A stretch of DNA of 13,484 bases from CAZFCK01 sp964517355 (GCA_964517355.1 CAZFCK010000129.1:1-13484); one strand, 5' to 3'. Numbered from the stretch's first letter, positions 6,950-13,484 are shown. A program made the numbers and translations. The notes: a model not told the origin generated them from the sequence alone.

Positions 6950-9900
6950 TTATGCTCTGGCGCCGGAAAACGGCAGGGCCACGAAAAAACGACTCCCGGC
7001 GTCCAAGGAAGATTCCACCCAGATTTTTCCTTCCAGCCTGTCCATGATCCGCTTGACAATGCTCAGTCCCAATCCGTCTCCCGCTCCCACGGAGGGATTG
7101 ATTCGATAAAAAATCTCAAATATTTTTTCCGCCTGGTCCTTGTTCATTCCTATGCCGTTATCCTCCACGCAATATACCGCGTTTCCGTCCTGGATCTTCC
7201 CGCTGACGCGAATGACGCCCTGGCCTTCAGGTTTCAGATATTTCAGCGCATTGTCCAATAAATTTGTGAAGACCTGGTTCACCTGCACGGCATCGCCCCA
7301 ACAGGTCGGCAACGCCTCGATTTCCAGGGTCACAGCGGATTGTTTGATCTGAAACTCCATGGCGTTCACGACCTGCGACATCAAAGCATCCATGTCGAGT
7401 TGTTCCGTGAGGAGCGTGGCCCGCCCCGTCCGGGAAAGCCGCAACAGACCGGTGAGCAGTGTATCCATTTTTACCGCGCTCTGACGAATAAACCTGAGGG
7501 CTTCGGGGATTTCCTCCCGCATGAGCAGACGCAACGCCGGTGATTCGCCGCCCCCGGCGACATCCTTGACCGCTTCGTCGAGCTCCTTGACGCTATGCTC
7601 CAATTCCCGGCAGTACCCTTCAATGTTGACGAGGGGAGAACGCAAATCATGGGACGCCACGTACAAGAGTTGTTCAAGTTCGCCATTTTTGGCCTCGACA
7701 TGGGACAACAACCTGGCACGCTCCTCTTCGGCCATTTTTCGCTCGGTTATGTCAAAGGCCATTGCCAACATGACCGGCCGCCCTTCAAGAGTTATTGAAT
7801 TCAGATGGATTTCGACGGGATACGTTGAACCATCCTTTCTCTTGTGTTCCGACTCCAGGGTCATGCGGCTTGCGGCGTCCATTTTCAACCACAGCACCTC
7901 GTCGTCTTTGCGCGGCTGGCTATGGGGGTCCAGGTCCGAAACCCGCATGGCAAGCAGTTCCTCCTTGGACCAGCCTGTATTGCGGCATGCGGCCCCATTG
8001 ACGAAAATGAAGCGTCCTTCAAGGTCATGGACGAACACACCTCCCGGCAAGTCCTCGATTACCTTACGAAATCGTTGTTCGCTTTCACGCAAGGCCTCTT
8101 GGGCGCGCTTGCTGTCGGTGATGTCTCGCATCCACACGACAAAGAGTTCAACTTCCCCCCACGTATCCAAAAGCGGGATGATGCGCATATCCGCCCACGT
8201 GTTGTCGGCTAAGCGGATTTCCCCCTGGAACGGTTCATTGGTCCTGAGCACGTGCAGCGCTTTACAGTCCGGGCAAACATCTTCCAGTCCATGGTAGATC
8301 TCGTGGCATTTTCCGCCGATCCAGCGTTTTTCCATTGGCACACGGGCAACACCATTCCAGTTGCTGTAAACGATATTCATCTCCGCATCGTGTATGGACA
8401 CCATGTCCGGAATCATGGACAACATGCGTTCAAAACGTTTCTGGCTTTCCTTTTGCCCAATTTCAGCGAGTTTGCGATCGGTAAAATCCGTTCCATGGGC
8501 CACGACACCTGAAATGACGCCATCGCTCCCGCGATAGGGGCAATAAATCATCTCCATCCACCGCCGCCCCAATCCCGGGAATTCGACATACACTTCATAC
8601 CGAATTCTTTCACCGGCCAGGCATCGATCGATGTTCGGCTTGATTTCCCGTTCAAAAAAATCCTGCTCGTAAAATTCAAACACACCGCGCCCGATGATAT
8701 TTGCGGCGTCAGTCCCGTATAAGGCGGCGTAAATGTCATTTACCGCCCGGTAGCGGTATGTGCCATCCACAAACGCCATGGGATGGGGCAGCGTGGACGT
8801 GATATGTTGATGCAGCCGCAGCGACTCCTGCGCTCTGCGGCGCTCGCCCACGTCGCGCAAGATGGCGCTCAACCCAACGTGCCGCCCATCATCGCGGGTC
8901 TGTACGTTCAACGTCATCTCAACCGGAACACGCCGACCGTCCGCCGCGAGGAGTTCGGTTTCCACGCCCTGAACCGCTTCACCGGTCTTGGCTTTTTCCA
9001 TCAGCGCCCGCTGCTGTTCCTTCATTTCTTCTGGAACAAAACGGAGAAGGGAAACGCCGAGGGCTTGTGCGGCAGAAACGCCGAGCATTCTCTCGGCGCC
9101 CGTATTGAAGAGCTGCACCGTTTCATTGAAATCCAACGCGATGACGGCGTCACTGGTGGATTGCAGCACAAGCGCATATTCCTTTTCGGTTTCACGACGC
9201 CTGACTTCGTTTTCCAATGACCAAAGCGCGAACGCGATGTCTTTGCACAGCTCCTTGAACAAATCCTGCTCGGTCTTGTCTTGAGCGAAATAACGGGGCA
9301 TGGATACGCTCAGAACCCCAAACCGGACATCATTATGCTCCACCACCATGGTGAATCCGGCGTGCTCCAGATCTCGATGCGCCAATGGACATTCGAAACA
9401 GTGCTGATGCGGATTGTCCACAACCTGCATCGATCCCGTGGCTATGGCCTCCCCGACGCATTGCGGCACAAATCCCTTTTCAAGATATTCGGCCATGGCT
9501 GTAAATTGGCCGTTAAAGCCCGCGCGAAAAAGCGGCGCCACAGGTTTGCCGTTGTCCAGCCCCACAAACCAGGCGTTGAAGAATCCCCTCGTTTCAACCA
9601 GCAGTTTGCAGGCTTCCTCCAAAAGCAGGGCCCGGTTTTTTTGATGCGTTATGAGCTGATTCACATTGCGGATGGAGGCCAGCACTCTGTTCTGATGATC
9701 CAGACGCATACGGAGTTCCGTGCGATGACGGACAAAACGCGCGACGAACACGGCGGCGACCACCGAAAAAACCAAAAACAGCACCCGGGTGAACAGTTCG
9801 TGCGGTCCCATGTCAAGCGCTGCGGCTTCCCAAAACGACTTATCGGAGCGCAACAAACAGCACTCCACCAACGCATCAAGAAACCACAGGAGAAAACCGC

Positions 9901-10537
9901 CCAGAAGCGCTCCTGAATAGATGGCCGTTGTCTCTTTTTGGGCGACACGTCGCGGCAACAACAAAAAACGTCGTATAGGCCCCAAACTGAGGCAAACCTG
10001 GACTACCAGGAGCAAAATATACGCGGTAACGACATGCTTGACGGCGACCGTGTTGACCCAGGATATCTGAACATGGTTCCATGTGGCATCCTGGTCCCAC
10101 AGGGGGGGGTTGAGCGATACAAGCCAGCGAAATACCGTATAAAATCCCAGCTCACATACAATGCGGAAGGGTATTTCCACAACCACCGGCGCAAGGAGCC
10201 AGGACTCCTTAGCGGCAAGGCGGCGGTCGGACCAATACCCATGCCACAGAATCCACACTGTGAAGACGGGTACACTATACAAGAGGCCGTAGCCGTCGCT
10301 TTTCCAAAGCCACCACATGGACTGACATCCGCCGGCAAGAGCCGAAAGCAAACCGTACCGCCACCCCCAGGCTATGGAAATGAGAAGCGGGAACACCAGC
10401 CCGGGCAAGACGTTTACTTTAAACGCGGGAGATTCGAACAGCTGCACATCAGTAAAGTTCAAGCCGAAGCCAAGCAGTCCGAATGCGATGGCGATAATGA
10501 ACTTTTTTAGTCCGGAATAATCGGTACAACTTTTCAT
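6950..10537 (-). CDS. Membrane sensor histidine kinase, 7TM-GAF-PASx4-HisKA-HATPase
   Basis: A 1195-aa inner-membrane kinase. The N-terminal 270 residues carry about seven hydrophobic spans (near 11-28, 42-67, 84-102, 112-137, 162-185, 205-228, 248-268) ending in a basic stretch; I do not recognise this sensor fold with certainty, MASE-like being one option. Then GAF 295-440 with a CxxCPL motif (C380, C383), PAS-A 450-566, PAS-B 575-688, PAS-C 700-808 with C744, C755 and C758, PAS-D 818-932, HisKA 945-1035 with H963 in ASHDLRSPL, and HATPase 1078-1190 (N1092/N1096, EDNGIGM at 1125-1131, GDGLGL 1153-1158). The HDLRSPL box and the HATPase resemble phytochrome-type kinases that use Rcp1-like regulators, which fits the next gene. 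No receiver is fused. The start at 10537 is preferred over one 90 nt upstream: it has an AGG about 8 nt before ATG and a sensible charged N-terminus before the first span. Ligand unknown. Confidence 0.92.
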   Translation of the reverse strand: MKSCTDYSGLKKFIIAIAFGLLGFGLNFTDVQLFESPAFKVNVLPGLVFPLLISIAWGWRYGLLSALAGGCQSMWWLWKSDGYGLLYSVPVFTVWILWHGYWSDRRLAAKESWLLAPVVVEIPFRIVCELGFYTVFRWLVSLNPPLWDQDATWNHVQISWVNTVAVKHVVTAYILLLVVQVCLSLGPIRRFLLLPRRVAQKETTAIYSGALLGGFLLWFLDALVECCLLRSDKSFWEAAALDMGPHELFTRVLFLVFSVVAAVFVARFVRHRTELRMRLDHQNRVLASIRNVNQLITHQKNRALLLEEACKLLVETRGFFNAWFVGLDNGKPVAPLFRAGFNGQFTAMAEYLEKGFVPQCVGEAIATGSMQVVDNPHQHCFECPLAHRDLEHAGFTMVVEHNDVRFGVLSVSMPRYFAQDKTEQDLFKELCKDIAFALWSLENEVRRRETEKEYALVLQSTSDAVIALDFNETVQLFNTGAERMLGVSAAQALGVSLLRFVPEEMKEQQRALMEKAKTGEAVQGVETELLAADGRRVPVEMTLNVQTRDDGRHVGLSAILRDVGERRRAQESLRLHQHITSTLPHPMAFVDGTYRYRAVNDIYAALYGTDAANIIGRGVFEFYEQDFFEREIKPNIDRCLAGERIRYEVYVEFPGLGRRWMEMIYCPYRGSDGVISGVVAHGTDFTDRKLAEIGQKESQKRFERMLSMIPDMVSIHDAEMNIVYSNWNGVARVPMEKRWIGGKCHEIYHGLEDVCPDCKALHVLRTNEPFQGEIRLADNTWADMRIIPLLDTWGEVELFVVWMRDITDSKRAQEALRESEQRFRKVIEDLPGGVFVHDLEGRFIFVNGAACRNTGWSKEELLAMRVSDLDPHSQPRKDDEVLWLKMDAASRMTLESEHKRKDGSTYPVEIHLNSITLEGRPVMLAMAFDITERKMAEEERARLLSHVEAKNGELEQLLYVASHDLRSPLVNIEGYCRELEHSVKELDEAVKDVAGGGESPALRLLMREEIPEALRFIRQSAVKMDTLLTGLLRLSRTGRATLLTEQLDMDALMSQVVNAMEFQIKQSAVTLEIEALPTCWGDAVQVNQVFTNLLDNALKYLKPEGQGVIRVSGKIQDGNAVYCVEDNGIGMNKDQAEKIFEIFYRINPSVGAGDGLGLSIVKRIMDRLEGKIWVESSLDAGSRFFVALPFSGARA

Positions 10538-10668
10538 ACTATCGCCTGTTTGAAAGCATGGCGGCATGATTTTGCATGCATGCCCCGGATTGAATAGTCC
10601 GCATAACAAATCATCATTCCACTTCAATCATCTCCAACCATTGCCTCAGGATATTTCTATATTATTAC

Positions 10669-10792
10669 AGGTGAAAAGGGAAAGGCTTTTCACGATGCCC
10701 ATCATTTTCAGGGTAGGAACGTTATAGCCGTAACCGGCAGGCGCAGCGTTGCGCGCCTTCCGGCTGGTGACAGCAGAGCTAGGGTTTCACCT
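10669..10792. other. Candidate structured RNA or palindromic repeat block
   Basis: The two ends are complementary over 8 nt (AGGTGAAA 10669-10676 with TTTCACCT 10785-10792). Inside are a perfect 8-bp hairpin with 7-nt loop (10671-10693) and a strong 34-nt hairpin with about 12 pairs and one mismatch (10732-10765). The left arm can pair either with 10686-10693 or with 10785-10792, and 10766-10770 can also pair with 10787-10791, so alternative folds compete. It matches no riboswitch consensus I could recall. It could be a regulatory leader for either flanking operon or a dispersed repeat. Confidence 0.4.
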
Positions 10793-11018
10793 CTCGCGCT
10801 CTCTTCTTCCCAAACTTTCCAATTTTGAAGAGTTTAAATATATCGTTTTGATTTCTTATATTATTTTGAACGATCTTCCATACTCATTTATATTTTGAAA
10901 CAGGCCCTCATGCCCACTCTATCATATCGCACAAAGGAAAAAACCTCCTTGCGCAACGATCTTCAGCCCTCGCTTCTTTTTATACTACAATATGGCGAAC
11001 CAATTAATTTCTATTACC

Positions 11019-11039
11019 GTTATCGCAGATAGCGATACC
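11019..11039. promoter_or_regulatory. Near-palindrome upstream of the lar promoter
   Basis: GTTATCGC and GCGATACC flank a 5-nt AGATA spacer; 7 of 8 positions pair. It lies 39 nt upstream of the proposed -35 of larC, a usual place for an activator site, but it may only be a hairpin. It does not fit the GTATGA/TCATAC nickel-regulator NikR box. Confidence 0.3.
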
Positions 11040-11078
11040 ATATCACAAACTCAAATCCGCCAAATCCAACTCCGCCAG

Positions 11079-11107
11079 TTGAGTATTATCGAAAGACCTC
11101 CTAAGAT
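11079..11107 (+). promoter_or_regulatory. Possible sigma70-type promoter of larCB
   Basis: TTGAGT (11079-11084), a 17-nt spacer and TAAGAT (11102-11107) each match 4 of 6 consensus bases. A transcript would start near 11114 and have a leader of about 100 nt before larC. Other weak candidates exist in this AT-rich stretch. Confidence 0.4.
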
Positions 11108-11180
11108 GGCGCAACCGAATTGTAAGACAATATGTTAATCGTCCGGATTTTTCATCCAAACATTATGATCATTACTTCCC

Positions 11181-11195
11181 GCGGGATTTTCCCGC
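11181..11195 (+). promoter_or_regulatory. Short hairpin just upstream of larC
   Basis: GCGGGA and TCCCGC pair around a TTT loop, ending 17 nt before the larC ATG. The stretch between hairpin and start is A-rich and has no Shine-Dalgarno, so the hairpin could influence initiation. Evidence is structural only. Confidence 0.3.
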
Positions 11196-11212
11196 CGACA
11201 AAAAAAACGACC

Positions 11213-12442
11213 ATGAACATACTCTATTACGACTGTTTCTCAGGCATAAGCGGCGACATGAACCTGGCCGCAATGATAGACTTGGGTGTGGACCCCGACT
11301 ACTTGCGGGGCGAACTCGGCAAGCTCGGTCTCGACGGCGAATTCGAGTTGCATGTCGCTCCCGGCTCCCGCAACGGTATCCAGGGAATGCGGGTGGATGT
11401 GCTGTTGAAAAACCAGCCGCATGCCCATGGGCATGAACACGGCCATCATGAGCACGGCCACTGCCGCGGAGGAGTGGAGAAACACCATCACGGCCAGCAC
11501 CGCACCTTCGCGGACATCAGAAAGATCATCGTGGACAGTGAACTGTCCGACACGGTCAAAGACACCAGCCTGCGCATCTTCCGGAAGGTCGCCGAGGCCG
11601 AAGCCAAGGTCCACGGCACATCCGTGGAAAATGTCCATTTCCACGAAGTCGGCGCCACAGATTCCCTTGTCGACATCGTCGGCGCCGCCGTCTGCTACCA
11701 CAGTCTGGGCGTCGACGCGGTGTGGGCCTCCTCCGTTGAGTTGGGAAGCGGCTTCGTGCACTGCGCCCACGGCGTCATCCCGGTCCCGGCGCCGGCCACG
11801 GTCGAGATCCTCCATAACGTTCCCACCAGGCGGGGCGGAACCGAGCACGAGGCCACAACGCCGACCGGCGCCGCCATTGTCGCCGCCCTTGCCGACGTAT
11901 TCATCGATACTCCGGCAATGACGACACAAAAAACCGGCTATGGCATCGGCCACCGGGAAACGGAAAAGCCAAACCTGCTGCGTGTCCATCTGGCCGCCCC
12001 CACGTCAAGCCGGCGCACAGGCGCGGCCCAGGCGCGGCTTCTCCAATGCAACATCGACGACATGACCGGGGAGACGCTCGGATACGTCATGGAGACGCTT
12101 ATGGAAAGGGGCGCCATGGATGTTCACTTCTCGCCCATCATGATGAAGAAGAACCGCCCCGCAACGCTGATCTCCCTCCTGTGCGACGAAGCAGACGAGG
12201 AACGTTTCAAGGAAATTCTCTTCCGCCAGACCACGACTCTCGGCATAAAGAGTATCCCTCTGGAAAAAACGGTGCTGGAACGACGCTTCGAACGCCTGGA
12301 AACGCCTCTGGGCCCCGTAACCATGAAAAAGGCACTCTTGCACGGCGAAGTCATCCGCTCCAAGCCGGAATATGAAGACTGCAAGGAAATCGCCCGTCGT
12401 AAAGGAATTCCCCTGGCGGACGTATTCGCCCTCATCAAATGA
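11213..12442 (+). CDS. larC: LarC, nickel insertion enzyme for nickel pincer nucleotide cofactor
   Basis: LarC inserts nickel into pyridinium-3,5-bisthiocarboxylic acid mononucleotide in a CTP-dependent cyclometallation, the last step in making the cofactor of lactate racemase and related LarA enzymes. The 409-aa protein opens with the family signature YYDCFSGISGDM (5-16). A His-rich loop at 70-96 carries 12 His and one Cys and probably holds metal. Conserved blocks VHFHEVGATDSLVDIVG (141-157), GVIPVPAPATVEIL (187-200), TTPTGAA (215-221) and CNIDDMTGE (279-287) follow. The C-terminal CTP-binding half is fused in frame; in Lactobacillus plantarum the two halves (LarC1, LarC2) need a ribosomal frameshift. 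The ATG at 11213 is chosen because the signature follows at once; no clear Shine-Dalgarno is seen, and the 27 codons open upstream look non-coding. larB follows after 13 nt. Cytoplasmic. Strong call. Confidence 0.94.
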   Translation: MNILYYDCFSGISGDMNLAAMIDLGVDPDYLRGELGKLGLDGEFELHVAPGSRNGIQGMRVDVLLKNQPHAHGHEHGHHEHGHCRGGVEKHHHGQHRTFADIRKIIVDSELSDTVKDTSLRIFRKVAEAEAKVHGTSVENVHFHEVGATDSLVDIVGAAVCYHSLGVDAVWASSVELGSGFVHCAHGVIPVPAPATVEILHNVPTRRGGTEHEATTPTGAAIVAALADVFIDTPAMTTQKTGYGIGHRETEKPNLLRVHLAAPTSSRRTGAAQARLLQCNIDDMTGETLGYVMETLMERGAMDVHFSPIMMKKNRPATLISLLCDEADEERFKEILFRQTTTLGIKSIPLEKTVLERRFERLETPLGPVTMKKALLHGEVIRSKPEYEDCKEIARRKGIPLADVFALIK

Positions 12443-12455
12443 AAGCGTGTTGCAC

Positions 12456-13223
12456 ATGATAGAAATGCTGACAAACCTGCTGTCCGACATTAGAGACGGC
12501 AAAGTGAATGTCCAGGAAGGAATCGCCTGTCTGCGCGATCTGCCGTTCACGGATCTGGGGCACACCAAATTCGACCTGCACCGCTCCCTGCGGAACGGTT
12601 TCCCGGAAGTGATCTATGGCGAAGGCAAAACTCCGGAGCAAATCGGCGACATTTTCGTGGCCATGGGAGAGCGTACGAACATCCTGGCCACCCGGACCAG
12701 CTCCGAAGCGGCCGCCCATGTGTTGTCCCTCTGCCCCGACGCCCGTTATAACGCCCTCGGCCGCACACTGACCCTGGTGCGCACGCCCTTATCCTTCAAG
12801 GAAGGGGAGATCGCCATTGTCACGGCCGGAACCTCGGACCTGCCGGTGGCCGAAGAGGCGCGGACGACATGCGAAATGTTGGGCAACCGCGCCAACCTCA
12901 TCGCCGACGTCGGGGTGGCCGGGCTCCATCGCCTGCTGGATCGCCTGCCGGAGATCCGCGCGGCCCGGGCCATTATCGTTGTGGCGGGCATGGAAGGAGC
13001 CTTGGCCAGCGTGATAGGCGGCCTGGTGTCGCACCCCATTGTGGCGGTCCCCACATCGGTGGGCTACGGCGCCGCCATGTCGGGGCTCGCGGCGCTGCTG
13101 GGTATGCTCACATCCTGCGCAAGCGGCGTGACGGTCGTCAATATCGACAACGGATTTGGGGCGGCATGTGCGGTCAACAGAATCAATACTCTCCTGCAGC
13201 CCCATCAATCTCAACAAGGTTAG
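12456..13223 (+). CDS. larB: LarB, NaAD carboxylase/hydrolase (AIR carboxylase-like)
   Basis: LarB carboxylates the pyridinium ring of nicotinic acid adenine dinucleotide and cleaves its phosphoanhydride, giving the dicarboxylated mononucleotide that LarE sulfurates and LarC metallates. The 255-aa length is normal for the family. The N-terminal part has DLGHTKFDLHR and GFPEVIYGEGKTPEQ (48-62); residues 117-250 form the PurE-like domain with AIVTAGTSDLPVAEEA, VVAGMEGALASVIGGLV and VPTSVGYGAA. C221 in LTSCASG probably corresponds to the reactive Cys described in L. plantarum LarB, which I recall as Cys221. The start at 12456 is preferred over ATG 12465 only because it is the first in-frame ATG after the larC stop; neither has a good Shine-Dalgarno, so coupling to larC is likely. 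The order larC-larB is the reverse of the common larB-larC. LarE is not in the window. Confidence 0.93.
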   Translation: MIEMLTNLLSDIRDGKVNVQEGIACLRDLPFTDLGHTKFDLHRSLRNGFPEVIYGEGKTPEQIGDIFVAMGERTNILATRTSSEAAAHVLSLCPDARYNALGRTLTLVRTPLSFKEGEIAIVTAGTSDLPVAEEARTTCEMLGNRANLIADVGVAGLHRLLDRLPEIRAARAIIVVAGMEGALASVIGGLVSHPIVAVPTSVGYGAAMSGLAALLGMLTSCASGVTVVNIDNGFGAACAVNRINTLLQPHQSQQG

Positions 13224-13236
13224 AGCATTTCAACTA

Positions 13237-13269
13237 CGACTTTCGGGCTAAAAAAAAAGAATAAAGTCG
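13237..13269 (+). repeat. Hairpin with A-rich loop after larB
   Basis: CGACTTT (13237-13243) pairs perfectly with AAAGTCG (13263-13269) around a 19-nt loop containing a run of nine A. It starts 14 nt past the larB stop. There is no T-tract after it, so it is not a standard terminator on the plus strand. It may belong to the repeat-rich tail. Confidence 0.35.
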
Positions 13270-13293
13270 CTGGCTTTCGCGCCCGCACGACGA

Positions 13294-13310
13294 CCAGGGG
13301 AGGCCCCTGG
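13294..13310. repeat. Perfect GC-rich hairpin CCAGGGG-AGG-CCCCTGG
   Basis: A 7-bp perfect stem with a 3-nt loop lies 71 nt past larB. GC-rich palindromes of this kind are commonly intergenic dispersed repeats; no T-run follows. Confidence 0.45.
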
Positions 13311-13418
13311 ACGCTGGAAAACTACCTTATTAATCCTTAATTTTCAAACAAATACATGGTGTTATAGTACATATTACAATCAGAAAGTCGAGATTTCAAC
13401 GTTAATGCGGATTATTAT

Positions 13419-13431
13419 GGGGCTCCGCCCC
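13419..13431. repeat. GC-rich mini-hairpin GGGGC-TCC-GCCCC
   Basis: A 5-bp perfect stem with a 3-nt loop lies 3 nt before the right terminal repeat. With the two hairpins before it, it makes the tail of the window a mosaic of palindromes. The roughly 105 nt between 13311 and 13418 are AT-rich and hold nothing I can identify. Confidence 0.4.
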
Positions 13432-13434
13432 AGC

Positions 13435-13484
13435 TAGAGCATCTCACGCTTGAAAAGCGCTAGATGCTCTTATGCATTTCCCTG
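13435..13484. repeat. Terminal inverted repeat, right copy (50 nt)
   Basis: Exact reverse complement of 2-51. The internal hairpin lies at 13436-13470. It runs to the last base of the window, so its outer border cannot be seen. The larB stop codon region (13221-13232, TAGAGCATTTCA) matches 11 of the first 12 bases of this copy and may be a degenerate, truncated relative. Confidence 0.9.

Larger units (their letters stand above)
10538..11212. other. Divergent gene-free region between the kinase operon and larC
   Basis: The 675 nt separate the minus-strand kinase operon from the plus-strand lar genes and should carry both sets of promoters. No gene is supported. 10669-10792 is a GC-richer, highly self-complementary block; 10810-10910 is AT-rich; 10928-10954 forms an imperfect hairpin with an A-rich loop; 11019-11039 is a near-palindrome; 11079-11107 resembles a sigma70-type promoter facing larC. 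I see no convincing promoter for the kinase operon. Confidence 0.6.

Noticed and set aside
6931..7059. N-terminal extension of the response regulator (43 codons)
   Set aside because: It overlaps the end of the membrane kinase gene, adds no domain, and the inner ATG has a good Shine-Dalgarno.
10538..10627. Upstream start of the membrane kinase (30 codons more)
   Set aside because: The added segment is Cys/His/Pro-containing without signal-like features; the inner ATG directly precedes the charged start of the first membrane span.
10669..10792. Cobalamin, Moco, c-di-GMP or nickel-cobalt riboswitch
   Set aside because: The conserved core motifs of these classes that I could recall are not present; kept only as an unassigned structured block.
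11019..11039. NikR nickel-responsive operator
   Set aside because: The half-sites and spacing do not fit GTATGA-N16-TCATAC; only a generic near-palindrome is visible.
11132..11212. Upstream start for larC
   Set aside because: LarC proteins begin right at the MNILYYDCFSG block; the extra 27 codons are AT-rich leader.
1..13484. Transposon or integron bounded by the terminal inverted repeats
   Set aside because: No transposase, integrase or resolvase is encoded inside, and the content is partly housekeeping (metG).

Overview
The window reads as a chromosomal segment of a Deltaproteobacterium, most likely a Desulfovibrionaceae sulfate reducer. This is inferred from the methionyl-tRNA synthetase architecture, the ricT-metG pairing, very large multi-PAS kinases with cysteine-signature PAS and GAF domains, and lar cofactor genes. 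No rRNA, tRNA, CRISPR array, phage gene or transposase is seen. The window begins and ends in a perfect 50-nt inverted repeat, so it may be a complete contig broken at a dispersed repeat, or a segment flanked by inverted repeats.

Layout. (1) 2-51: left copy of the terminal repeat, folding into a hairpin just past the end of metG. (2) 95-3355, minus strand: ricT (PSP1/YaaT family) then metG, 12 nt apart, so a housekeeping pair; metG starts with TTG behind a good Shine-Dalgarno. (3) 3356-3747: gene-free, with a 14-nt perfect palindrome and a hairpin. (4) 3748-10537, minus strand: a signalling operon in transcription order of a 1195-aa membrane sensor kinase (about 7 TM, GAF, four PAS, HisKA, HATPase), a 148-aa single-domain Rcp1-type response regulator, and a 910-aa hybrid kinase (REC, three PAS, HisKA, HATPase, REC). 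The gaps are 19 and 3 nt. None of the three has a DNA-binding or enzymatic output domain. (5) 10538-11212: divergent gene-free region of 675 nt, AT-rich in places, with a 124-nt block of competing stems, a 21-nt near-palindrome and a plausible sigma70-type promoter for the lar genes. (6) 11213-13223, plus strand: larC then larB, 13 nt apart, for the nickel pincer nucleotide cofactor of LarA-type enzymes. (7) 13224-13484: gene-free tail made of several hairpins, ending in the right copy of the terminal repeat.

How it fits together. RicT and MetG are house-keeping or RNA-related. The sensor kinase probably phosphorylates the small regulator encoded next to it, and the hybrid kinase has its own receiver domains at both ends, so the three could form a branched phosphorelay whose final output lies elsewhere. 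LarC (nickel insertion) and LarB (NaAD carboxylase/hydrolase) are two of the three cofactor-making enzymes; LarE and any LarA client are not in the window.

Most interesting signals: a strictly spaced C-x10-C-P-x-C signature in three PAS domains of the two kinases, the structured block at 10669-10792, and the terminal inverted repeats. I did not find a clearly unprecedented system.
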